DNA of 64,000 bases from assembly GCA_037501455.1 (NCBI GenBank), contig CM074862.1, positions 66,805,501-66,869,500 on the forward strand. Reading direction: 5' to 3'. Under the pieces are notes generated by a model. That model was not told the DNA's origin. It saw only the letters and a program-made list of their open reading frames with translations, and made no database searches. Position 1 is the stretch's first letter; each line of letters opens with the position of its first letter. Positions 43,871-55,283 of this stretch are shown here, in pieces. This DNA comes from Lantana camara. Its lineage: Eukaryota > Streptophyta > Magnoliopsida > Lamiales > Verbenaceae. The translations under genes were made by a program, and so were the position numbers.

Positions 43871-46800
43871 TGTAACAACCCGTATTTTTGGAGCAAGATA
43901 CGATATCGTTTTCGTGCGATTAGATTGTTATTTATTTAACTCGTCTTGTGCTTGAATTGCCTTATTCATGTTTTAATAGTTTAATTGACTCGATTGCAAC
44001 CTTATGAAAATATGTGGACTTAATTGAAATATATGTTTAGTGCCTAGTTGCTCTGTAATTTAAATTATGTGGGTTAATTTGAAATTAATTAAAGTTGGGG
44101 TTCTATTTTATAATTATGACAAATTCAGTTTGGGCTTAATTGGACTTTATTTTAATTCTGTGGGTACTTTTATAATTATCAAATCTCTAATTGGACTTGA
44201 GTTAAATCATACTTAATCTGAGGACTTAATCGCTTGACCTAAGTTCTGGAATGACCTAATTGCAATTTTGGAGGAGAATCTCTTTTATACACAGAAACCC
44301 TAGCTGCCATTTCATTTCGCTCCTCCCGTTTATTTTTGAGTAGCTGCGCAGTCGCCTTCTCCTCCTCCATACCGAATCGCCGCAGCCACCGGTCATCTTC
44401 TCCGAGGATACACCACCACCACTACGCTGCCCTTTCATCTCCCTCACTCAACCTTTCTTCTTCGTCTCTATTTTTCCCCTTCTCAGCCGCAAAGACTGAT
44501 GATGCCAGCAGCAGCGGGAATATCCGCCACCCATCCCCACCAGCTCCGACCACGCTCCACCACAGCCATCCGTCGCCCTTCACTCTCTCTCGATCTTCAG
44601 TCACGACCCAGCCCGCCACAGTCGCCGTGTTGTTTCCACCATCGGCCTCCATTTCAGGCGACCAGCACCACCACCTTCATCGCCATTTCACCACCATCGG
44701 TCCTTTGCAGATCAGCCACGACCGCCATCATCCCACTGCCGAAATCCTCACTCCACCATCACGCCATATCTGGCGCCTCATGCACCACCCTTCGCCACCA
44801 AACACACCTCTCTTAGACTAATTCTTCTCTCTCCAAGTTCAGAAGACAAGAAACAGCACTTCTTCCCCTCCGTCACAGTTAGAGCAATGGACGGCCAACC
44901 CTTAATCACCACCAGGCAACCACCGTTCTGACAGCCACCGCTACCACCATTTCTCCCCTATTTTCTTCCCTTTGCCGACACCAACCACGCGGGTTATGAA
45001 AGAGGGGTAGGAAACAAGGATGATCCTAAGAAGCAGCTGGGAGTAATCGTTCCTGCGGAGTTCAGCCACAGAATCCAAGCAGACCTCCTCCTTGTTCGGT
45101 CCAAATTGTAAGCAACAGACATTCATTTCCTTTTTCTGTGTGAATGGACTGTAATTTAGTTAGTCCATTTAGAATTGTAATGTGTATTTCAATATTTCAA
45201 GTTTGGGACCGTATGTATTGAAATTGTTTATCGATCTGTGTTTTGGATATGAGACTTATATGAATTGGTAGTTGAGATTTTGTCTAAATCGTGAATCATG
45301 CGATCACTGTTCGAATCTGGATTCTGTTATCAATTTATTGAATTGGTTAACTTAAATTTAATAACGTAGTTGCACCTAATTTAATTGAGGGCTGAGTATT
45401 GTAATTAGTATGCTTCTTGAATACTTAGAATACGATTGTATATTTACTTTGTAATTCATTATTGAATTGTTGTCAATGTTATGTATTTGTTATATAATCT
45501 GAACTATGTATTCTAATTTCATTTGATTTCAAAGTTTGCATTTGTCAAAGTAATTGTTGTTATAATTAAAATGTACAGAATGTAATTCGTACAGAATTGT
45601 GATTTCCTAAATTTGTACCGTTTGTAGGATTGTCAATACATTTTACCACGTGAAATTTTGTAACCAAGTTATGACTGAATATCTATGATTATAATTTGAA
45701 AGAATTAGATCAATTAAACATAACGTATATCTTTGTTAGCCTAATTTGAATTGAAATTTTAGTAAACTTTAAGTCTGTACAAAATGTAATAAATTGGGGA
45801 CAATGAGTTTCATTACTTACAATTTGTGTGTCTCGAATATTGATGTACGGAATTTTATAAATGTATTTATTTACAAATTATAAAGTTGTGTAATGTCTAA
45901 TCCTTGGGGTATCAAATAAGGGTTGTTGTTATTAAAATTATAATTGTATGATGTTAATTGAAATGTGGTTTCCCCTGTGCTCTTATGTTCTGTACTGAAG
46001 TTGACTTAGGAAGTTGTAATATGCAAAGTGAATTTATTACATCTTGTGAAATTTGGTTGTAAACTCACAATTTGAAAGTTTTATAATTTGAATGTGATTA
46101 ACACGGTTCTTGTTAAATTCGTTCCTTGTTTTAGATCAAAATTTTTGTAAATAAGTGTATTTAATTGTAATTAAATGAGGTGATTGGGTGTGGATCTATT
46201 CGATGTAATATGACATTGATAAATTCTCATACTTGTCAGAAAATCCCTTATTGTCTTCTATTATGTATTTATGCCTTGTATATGAGAGCGATGCATGTTT
46301 ACTTATTAAGTGGGACATTTATTGTACACATGAACAAGTTCATAGCATGTTTTAATATTTCATATCACTTCACGCCATTCCATGAACATTGTCGTGCGTC
46401 TATGTGGTTCATGTCTGTGTCGTGTCTCATGAGTACTTGTGTTTCCTCTTCTGTCAGTGGTCTCTAGGGTGGGGACAACGTGATCAAGTTTGCATCGTCT
46501 TCTCAGTTTCTGCGTCTTGTCGCTTCTCAGGTGAGGTTTAGAATTTTATATAGTTATGCGACCTATGGCCTTTATATGCTGATTTCTACCCCTGTATACG
46601 AGTATACCTTATTATAAATACGTATGTGTTGGATATGATATGTTTATGACCTTGCGTGCGTCCTCTGTGGGTTGGGAGCCTTCGTGGCTTAAATTCTACA
46701 GCATAGGGATATGGATAAAATTCAGTTTTTGAGGTATATGTAAGCCATTTTGGAAATTTCAGTTGGGTTATAATTCTGTAGCGAGTTGGCCATGATATAT

Positions 46801-47835
46801 GGTACCTGTTCTATTCTATCTTGTTGTGGATCCAAGGAGCTACGGGTAATGGGTCCCCCGGGACGGTTAGGGCCGTCGGGGTTCCAACCATGTGCGTTAG
46901 TTCCATTTGAGATATCATTGCGCGACTCAGGGAGATAGGGGAGGCGTGATATCTGGAGCCTCCGGCTAAGGCAGGGGATGACTCTTGTGGGTTCGCTACA
47001 CCCTTGAGATCGAGTCTATATTAGATGGTTTATTCTCGATGGTTTGGGGACGGTACATCTCCTCCATCATTGGTGTAGAGGATGGATTGATTTTGATTTA
47101 TGTTCTGAGGAGTAAAGGTTGGAAGCTCTTACTCGCCGATCATGTGTTCTATCCTGTTATGGAATTATGAATCGGGATAGAGTCTTTCTGGAAAATGGTT
47201 TCTAAACTTATATCTATATCTATTAGGGTTATTTCGAAATATTTTGGTATGTAACACCTATCCTCGGTTCATGAGTCCATCCTTTGATTCTGTGCTATGC
47301 TCTCTATATATATATTCTTGGTGTGCGTTAGCCCCCTCACTCAGTCAGTTGACTGACACCTCATTTTATCTTTTAGTTGCAGGTTTCTTTTGGCTTGAGC
47401 TAGGCAGATGTGAGTCTTCTGGGTCACACTTGTCGGTTTAGTGGTACTAGGATGCATTTGTTTCATACTCTACTTATGTTATGTATTCATGTTTCACACT
47501 TGGAGATTATGTCTTATGTCTTACTTAGACTTAAACCCGTGTGGGGTTAGTAAGCTAGTACTTGGATGTCGCCAGATATTGATGATACTTATGCTGATTA
47601 TTATATTGGATTATGAGTTGATATTCGGGAATAGGTAGTCGAACCCGTCACCTGTTCTACATGTTGTTTTAAATTGTTTCCGCACTCTGAGTTTGTCGAG
47701 TTAGATCCGCCTAGGTTAGTGTGTGAGTTGGTCTCCCGTTCGCTATGATTCGGATTCGGGCATGGACTTTCTATTTCATGACCGGGTCTGGGTCCTAGTT
47801 CGGGGGATGTAATATCCTTCGTCTAGGGTGCTACA
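43871..47835 (+). repeat. 5' LTR of element G
   Basis: TGTAACAACCC to GGGTGCTACA. Likely core promoter TTTTATACAC (about 44283-44292), then a C/T-rich Ser/Pro/His-coding-like leader. It carries donor-like CAGGTGAGG (GT at 46531), hairpin TCAGTCA/TGACTGA (47341-47356) and acceptor TTTTAGTTGCAG ending at 47382. No gene. Confidence 0.9.
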
Positions 47836-47843
47836 TCTTTAAG

Positions 47844-47855
47844 TGGTATCAGAGC
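47844..47855 (+). other. Primer-binding site of element G
   Basis: TGGTATCAGAGC, 8 bases after the LTR end at 47835. Confidence 0.92.
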
Positions 47856-49605
47856 TCTAGGTTGCAAAACCGAGCTCTTGAGTCATGTTGAGTCTATCTA
47901 GGTCGTACGGCATAGGAATAATTGCGTATTACATTTGTTTAACTTGATACTTTGACCCTTCGATATGAATTGTTTCGTGATTATATGAATGTGTGCACAT
48001 TATGACTTTGATTATGCAACATCTTATTTTATGTGCTTTATAATTATAACTAATTGTTGCATTTACGTGATATACTTGTTACATTTCATTTGGATCTTAA
48101 TCCGCATGCATCGAATGTACTATTTGAATTTCAGGGTGCCCTATGAGTCAACACTAAGATTTCCCTCCGAGAACAGTACCTATTAGCACTACAACGAAAA
48201 CATGGCATAATTCGAAGATGAAAGGATTCTTTACCAAGATCAATGCTCATGAAAAAGTTCAGAGTTGAAGGAATGAGATTTGTTATATAGACTTACTATC
48301 TTAAAGTCAATTGAAAGATGGAGTTTGACGAATTTTCACCTTGAGGATTCGTTCATTTGAAAGTAGTCACCTTGTGGATAGAAATGAGTCAATGGAGGAG
48401 AATCTGAGTAAGTAGAACTCGTTTTGAAGGAGTTTGATGAACTTTCGCCTTGATGATTTGTTCTTTTGGAAGTGGTCACCTTGTTGATGGAAACGAGTTA
48501 ATGTAGAAGAATCCGATCAAGTTCGATCCGATCAAGTTCTAGGGAATGTGGATAAGTAACCATGTTGGTGCTAACTTAGGCAACGAGCTATAAATCATCG
48601 GTGAGTGTTGAAGGTTTTGGCACCGTTTAGAGTTAACAAACGACAAGACAAGATTGGTTGTTGGCTCTCTAGGTGTTTTCTTCAAGGTGAGATGGAAGAT
48701 TTTGCTGAGATGGAAGATTCTGCTGAAGTAGGAATACATCACTTAGATGTCGAAAGACTTTACTCAAGTTTTAGAATCGAAACCTATGAATTGCTTTGGG
48801 AAGTGCCTGATACCACGACCGTCCAATGTAGCTCTGAGATAGATTTATGATTGGCAATCGAATTATGGGCAATTCGTTGAGGATGAGCAGACTAAGGTTT
48901 AACAAATAAGTCAGAGTTCTTGAAGGAGACTGTGAATGATTCTGGTTGAGCAAGGATTATTGTTTAGTAGAGAGTTTGATGATGGACGTAATTACTGAAT
49001 TGCCTCTTCACATCAAAAGATTTAAGACAAGAAGTTCAGATGACGAAGATTGCATCATTGTCGGCTTAATCAACTCCTACCACTTCGTCTCAACTCCTCG
49101 TCAAGAGTTTGACACTACGGTGATCGGTACGCCAAATATTCAGGGCATTTGCGTACATGCATCGCTTAAGTATTCTTATCTTGTTCTGTTTGATGTGTGT
49201 GATGATTGTCGTTGTTCTGATTGTGATAACGTGGCTACCTGATCTAGCATTGATAACCTGGAATATCTGTTTTTGGTGAACTATTGTTGTAATGAATAAG
49301 TTACGTGTTTATGTGGATTAAGCATGTCTATGTGATTTAAAACTCCCTTGATTGCTCACTAACCTCGCATATAACATACATACATACTGTAACCTTGTTT
49401 TGCAGGGATTCCATCGCGATATCCCCCTTGAGTTGAGGTATGAGCATTGAATCTATACTTAAGGGATACCGATATCAGTGGTGTAAGGTACACCAAACAT
49501 GCACCGCATACTTTTCATCAAGTGTTACTCTGATTTGTGTGTGTATGAATGTCGATCTGTGGATTTAATTGCAAGAGAGACCTTAGGCCCCTCTTTTTAC
49601 GTGTT

Positions 49606-49897
49606 GGAGAGAGGTAGGATTCTCTCTATTTATGTGACAGAAAGATGTTGGATTCTTTCTAAGTTTTGTGCACGAGAGATGTTGTATTCTCTTATACTTA
49701 GATATTCGGAGATGTTGGATTCTCTTGAATCTAAGGGGGAATCTATCAGACTTAGGTTGAGAGACAGGGTTCTCTCAACTGTATGCTTGAGAGACAGGGT
49801 TCTCTCAATTTTGTGCCTGAGAGACAGGGTTCTCTCAAATCTGTGCTCGAGAGACGGGGTTCTCTCACCTTTTGTACTGAGAGATGGGATTCTCTCT
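49606..49897 (+). repeat. Hairpin array of element G (9 units)
   Basis: Nine short inverted repeats. Examples: GAGAGA/TCTCTC, AGAAAGAT/ATTCTTTCT, then four units TTGAGAGA-CAGGGT-TCTCTCAA or close variants. The AGAAAG/CTTTCT unit has both arms changed relative to its neighbours, so pairing is kept. Loops are TGTTGG or CAGGGT/CGGGGT. Confidence 0.85.
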
Positions 49898-50185
49898 TGT
49901 TTGTTGTGGTTGCGTTACGCGCTGTCCAGGCTATGGGTTGCAAGTGGCGAGTATGAGACGACATCGAAGTTGAGTGTAGTGACAACTATTTGTCTTATGG
50001 GAATGGTCAACAACTTGATGAAAACAACGGTCCAGTACTCAAACGGATCCCAATGACAACGAGACATCGCGAGAAGGGTTCAATAAAGAGAATGAGAGTA
50101 AACTTCACAATGGAGGCTATGTTTTATGCAATTCCTCGAGAAGGGTTAAGACACTACAACTCGAAGTTCATCCAGCTCAACAATG

Positions 50186-50221
50186 GAACCTGGGGGCCAG
50201 GTTCTCTTAAGGGGGAAAGGG
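50186..50221 (+). other. Hairpin and polypurine tract of element G
   Basis: GAACCTGG (50186-50193) pairs with CCAGGTTC (50197-50204), then CTTAAGGGGGAAAGGG abuts the 3' LTR at 50222. Confidence 0.82.
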
Positions 50222-53200
50222 TGTAACACCCCGCATTTTCGGAGCAAGATACGATGTCATTTTTGTGTGATTAGATTGTTATTTATTTAACTCGGCTTGT
50301 GCTTGAATTGCCTTATTGATGTTTTAATAGTTTAATTGACTCGATTGAAACCTTATGAAAATATGTGGACATAATTGAAATATATGTTTAGTGCCTAATT
50401 GCTCTTTCATTTAAATTATGTGGGTTAATTTGAAATTAATAAAAGTTGGGGTTCTATTTTATAATTATGAAAATTTCAAATTAGGCTTAATTGGACTTTA
50501 TTTTAATTATGTGGGTACTTTTATAATTATCAAATCTCTAATTGGACTTGAGTTAAATCATACTTAATCTGAGGACTTAATCGCTTGACCTAAGTTCTGG
50601 AATGACCTAATCGCAATTTTGGAGGAGAATCTCTTTTATACACGGAAACCCTAGCTGTCATTTCATTTCTCTCCTCCCATTTATTTTTGAGTAGTTGCGC
50701 AGTCGCTTTCTCCTCCTCCATGCCGAATCGCCGTCGCCACCGCCACCGGTCATCTTCTCCGAGGATGCGCCACTACCACTACGCTGCCCTTTCATCTCCC
50801 TCACTCAACCTCTCTTCTTCGTCTCTATTTTTCCCCTTCTCAGCCGCAAAGACTGGTGATGCCAGCAGCGGAAAAATCCGCCACCTATCCCCACCAACTC
50901 CGACCACGCTCCACCATAGCCATCCATCGCCCTTCACTCCCTATCGATCTTCAGTCGCGACTCAGCCCGCCACCGCCGCCGTGTCGTTTCCACCTTCTGC
51001 CTCCATTCCAGGAGACTATCACCACCACCTTCATCGCCATTTCACCACCATCGATCCCCTGCAGATCAGCCACGACCATCATCATCCCACTGCTGAAATC
51101 CTCACTCCACCATCATGCCAAATCTGGCGCCTCACGCGCCACCCTTCGCCGCCAAACACACCTCTCTTAGACCAATTCATCCCTCTCCCAGTTCAGAAGA
51201 CAAGAAACAACAGTGCAACCCCTCTTCTTCCCCTCCGTCAGAGATAGAGCAACGGACGGACAACCCTTACTCACCACCAGGCAACCACCGTTCTGACAGC
51301 CACCGCTACCACCATTTCTCCCTTATTTTCTTCCCTTTGTCGACACCAACCACGCGGGTTATGAAAGAGGGGCACGAAGCAAGGATGATCCTAAGCAGCA
51401 GCTGGGAGTAATCATTCCTGCGGAGTTCAGCCACGGAATCCAAGCAGACCTCCCCGTTGTTCAGTCCAAATTGTACGCAACAGACATTCATCTCTTTTTT
51501 CTGGGTGAATGGACTGTAATTTAGTTAGTCCATTTAGAATTGTAATGTATATTTCAATATTTCAAGTTTGGGACTGTATGTATTGAAATTGTTTATGGAT
51601 CTGTGTTTTGGATATGAGACTTATATGAATTGGTAGTTGAGATTTTGTCTAAATCGTGAATCATGCGATCACTGTTCGAATCTGGATTCTGTTATCAATT
51701 TATTGAATTGGTTAACTTAAATTTAATGACGTAGTTGCACCTACTTTAACTGAGGGCTGAGTATTGTAATTAGTATGCTTCTTGAATACTTAGGATACGA
51801 TTGTATATTTGCTTTGTAATTCATTATTGAATTGTTGTCAATGTTATATATTTGTTATATAATCTGAACTATGTATTCTAATTTCATTCAATTTCAAAGT
51901 TTGCATTTGTCAAAGCAATTGTTGTGATAATTAAAATGTACAGAATGTAATTCGTATAGAATTGTGATTTCCTAAATTTGTATAGTTTGTAGGATTATCA
52001 ATACATTTTACCACGTGAAATTTTGTAACCAAGTTGTGACTGAATATCTATGATTATAATTTGAAAGAATTAGATCAATTAAACATAACTTATATCTTTG
52101 TTAGCCTAATTTGAATTGAAATTTTAGTAAACTTTAAGTCTGTACAAAATGTAATAAATTGGGGACAATGAGTTTCATTACTTACAATTTGTGTGTCTCG
52201 AATATTGATGTACGGAATTTTCTAAATGTATTTATTTACAAATTATAAAGTTGTGTAATGTCTAATCCTTGGGGTATCAAATAAGGGCTGTTGTTATTAT
52301 AATTATAATTGTATGATGTTAATTGAAATGTGGTTCCCCGTGTGCTCTTATGTTATGTACTGAAGTTGACTTAGGAAGTTGTAATATGCAAAGTGAATTT
52401 ATTACATCTTGTGAAATTTGGTTGTAAACTCACAATTTGAAAGTTGTATAATTTAAATGTGATTAACATGGTTCTTGTTAAATTGGTTCCTTGTTTTAGA
52501 TCAAAATTTTTGTAAATAAGTGTATTTAATTGTAATTAAATGAGGTGTTTGGGTGTGGATCTATTCGATATAATATGACATTGATAAATTCTCATACTTG
52601 TCAGAAAATCCCTAATTGTCTTCTATCATGCATTTATGCCTTGTATATGTGAGCGATGCATGTTTACTTATTAAGTGGGACATTTATTGTACACATGAAC
52701 AAGTTCATAACATGTTTTAATATTTCATATCACTTCACGCCATTCCATGAACATTGTCGTGCGTCTATGTGGTTCATGTCTGTGTCGTGTCTCATGAGTA
52801 CTTGTGTTTCCTCTTCTGTCAGTGGTCTCTAGGGTGGGGACAACGTGATCAAGTTTGCATCGTCTTCTCAGTTTCAGCGTCTTGTCTCTTCTCAGGTGAG
52901 GTTTAGGATTTTGTATAGTTAAACGACCTATGGCCTTTACATGCTGATTTCTACCCCTGTATACAAGTATACCTTATTATAAATACGTATGTGTTGGATA
53001 TGATATGTTTATGACCTTGCGTGCGTCTTGCATGGGTTGGGAGCCTTCGTGGCTTAAATTCCACAGCGTAGGGATATGTATAAAAACCAGTTTTTGAGGC
53101 ATATGTAAGCCATTTTGGAAAATTCAGTTGGGTTATAATTCTGTAGCGAGTTGGCCATGATATGTGCCACCTGATCTATTCTATCTTGTTGTGGATCCAA

Positions 53201-54209
53201 GGAGCTACGGGTAATGGGTCCCCCGGGACGGTTAGGGTCGTCGGGGTTCCAACCATGTGAGTTAGTTCCATTTGAGATATCATTGCGCGACTCAGGGAGA
53301 CAGGGGAGGCGTGATATCTTGAGCCTCCGGCTAAGGCCGGGGATGACTCTTGTGGGTTCGCTACCCCCTTGAGATCGAGTCTATATTAGACGGTTTATTC
53401 TCGATGGTTTGGGGACGGTACATCTCCTCCATCATTGGTGTAGAGTATGGATTGATTTTGATTTATGTTCTGAGAAGTAAAGGTTGGAAGATTGTACTCA
53501 CCAAACATGTGTTCTATCCTGTTATGGAATTATGAATCGGGATAAGGTCTTTCTGGAAAATGGTTTCTAAACTTATATCTATTTATATTTGGGTTATTTC
53601 GAAATGTTTTGGTATGCAACACCTATCCTCGGTTCATGAGTCCATCCTTTTATTCTGTGCTATGCTCTTTATATTTATATTGTGGGTGTGCCTTAGCCCC
53701 CTCAGTCATTCAGTTGACTGACAACTCATTTTATCTTTTAGTTGTGGGTTTCTTTTGGCTTGAGCTAGGCGGATGTGAGTCTTCTGGGTCACACTTGTCG
53801 GTCTAGTGGTAATAGGATGCATTTGTTTCATACTCTACTTATGTTATGTATTCATGTTTCACACTTGGAGATTATGTCTTATGTCTTACTTAGACTTAAA
53901 CCCGTGTGGGGTTAGTAAGCTAGTACTTGGATGTCGCCAGATATTGATGATACTTATGCTAATTATTATATTGGATTATAAATTGATATTCGGGACTAGG
54001 TATCTATGCTAGTTGAACCCGTCACCTGTTCTGCATGTTGTTTTAAATTGCTTCCGAGCTCCGAGTTTGTCATGTTAGATCCGCCTAGCCTAGTGTGTGA
54101 GTTGGTCTGCCATTCTCTATGATTCGGATTCAGGCATGGACTTTCTATTTCATGATCGGGTCAGGGTCATAGTGTCGGGGATGTGGTATCCTCTTTCTAG
54201 GGTGCTACA
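50222..54209 (+). repeat. 3' LTR of element G
   Basis: TGTAACACCCC to GGGTGCTACA, colinear with the 5' LTR. The acceptor-like GCAG of the 5' copy reads GTGG here (about 53743-53746). The donor-like CAGGTGAGG is kept (GT at 52896). Confidence 0.9.
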
Positions 54210-54372
54210 AAGTAAAGAATTCCCCCTTAATGTACTAAATATTACATATGAGCACATTATTCATGTTGAATGCAATGCGTGAGGTTTTTTAAAGTTGGAT
54301 TATGGTCTATAAATGCCTTACCACTGCCCTTAGCTTACCATTTTTAACCAAATCCCATTACGGGTTGTTGCA
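54210..54372 (-). repeat. A-like LTR fragment I, piece 2
   Basis: Resumes the A-type LTR end (AAGAATTCCCCCTTAA..., CTATAAATGCCTTACC) and closes with GGGTTGTTGCA. Begins with the right AAGT duplication of G. Confidence 0.8.
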
Positions 54373-54757
54373 CGGGTTATGATATGATATGCTCTGATAT
54401 ATTATGATATGTTCTGGTAAGATGGGCCCCAGAGTCTACAAGTCAAGACACCTGGGACGGCAGCGGGATATCGGGATAAGCCTGAGCGTAGTCTCCAATT
54501 TGATATGACTAACCCGAAACCCACCATATGTTTTGTTGGGGAATGGGACCCTGAGGGTTGAGTGTTCGTGCTCCCCTCACACGTACGGATAGTTAGGGGG
54601 TATACACCCTTCCATCACGGTGGAAGGAGGTTTGATATGTAAGTATGATATGTTTGTTTTGTTTTTTTACGATATGGTACGTATGAAAAGTCCAGGATGG
54701 AATTTGATACTCGTACCCACCGAGTTATGTATGTATGTTGTAACACGCCTCTCGTCT
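54373..54757 (+). repeat. LTR scrap K, H/G-related
   Basis: Shares the mid-LTR block GGGCCCC...CGAAACCCACCAT...CCCTTCCATCA with H (57770-57910). No ends or genes. A TGTAACACGCC at about 54739 may be another LTR start. Confidence 0.55.
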
Positions 54758-55283
54758 TGTAGCACCCCAGAGCGCAAGGCACTACATCCCCCGCACCATA
54801 GTCCGAAACATGTAACAAAATAGGAACTTTGCACACGCATCAAACCACGGCAAACGGGAGACAAACAAAAAAACACCCTAGCTAGGCGGTCTAGACCCTA
54901 ATTTAGAGTACACAAAATAAATAAAACAAATATCCGGAAGCACTAGGATTCAAATAAATAGATATACATATTCAGAATATAACATAATATACATATTTTG
55001 CCCACCCCGGCCCAATTAAACTATACAATTATTCTAAAATTTAAAACATTATTATATACAAGGATTCATATTCTCAAGATTACCGAAACAAATTAAACGA
55101 AATGCATGAGACTCGACTACAGACTTAAGGACTCTAAAAGACGACCGCCGCCTAGCTCGAACCTCCAAAGAGCTCCTGGAACTCAGAAGAACAAGGGGGA
55201 AAAAGAAACAAAGAAGAGGGGTCAGTCCTGATGACTGGTGAGGGGCTAACACACGCAGGCGTACATATAAATAAGAGTATAGC
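54758..55283 (-). repeat. LTR fragment J, piece 1 (B/C-related)
   Basis: Starts TGTAGCACCCC followed by CATCCCCCGCAC and CCTAGCTAGGCGG as in the B/C LTR start. It carries the conserved hairpin CAGTC/GACTG near 55214-55229. It is split by element H and continues at 63645. Confidence 0.7.
55279..55283. repeat. Target-site duplication of H, left copy
   Basis: ATAGC, identical to 63645-63649. Confidence 0.92.

Larger units (their letters stand above)
47836..50221 (+). other. Non-coding interior of element G
   Basis: Starts with the shared leader after the primer site (GGTTGCAAAACC, GTCGTACGGCATAGG). No Gag or Pol motifs. It carries the motif CGGTGATCGGTACG...ACATGCATCG (49118-49164), a second partial copy at 49478-49520, and the hairpin array. 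The 185-codon frame at 49499-50056 spans the array and is not credible. Confidence 0.8.
43871..54209 (+). mobile_element. Element G: non-autonomous LTR retrotransposon
   Basis: LTRs 43871-47835 (3965 bases) and 50222-54209 (3988 bases) flank a 2386-base interior with no protein domain. The element has a primer site, hairpin array, pre-tract hairpin and polypurine tract. Long LTRs with a short gene-free interior fit the LARD definition. It is inserted in the A-like fragment I with at least a 4-bp duplication. Confidence 0.9.

Noticed and set aside
44336..44821. Ser/His/Pro-rich frame in G 5' LTR (copy at 50687-51247)
   Set aside because: No ATG start (opens at TTG) and different length in the two LTRs; compositional effect of a C-rich leader.
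49499..50056. 185-codon frame across the G hairpin array
   Set aside because: Repeats of RDRVLS come from the array itself; no homologous frame in H or D.
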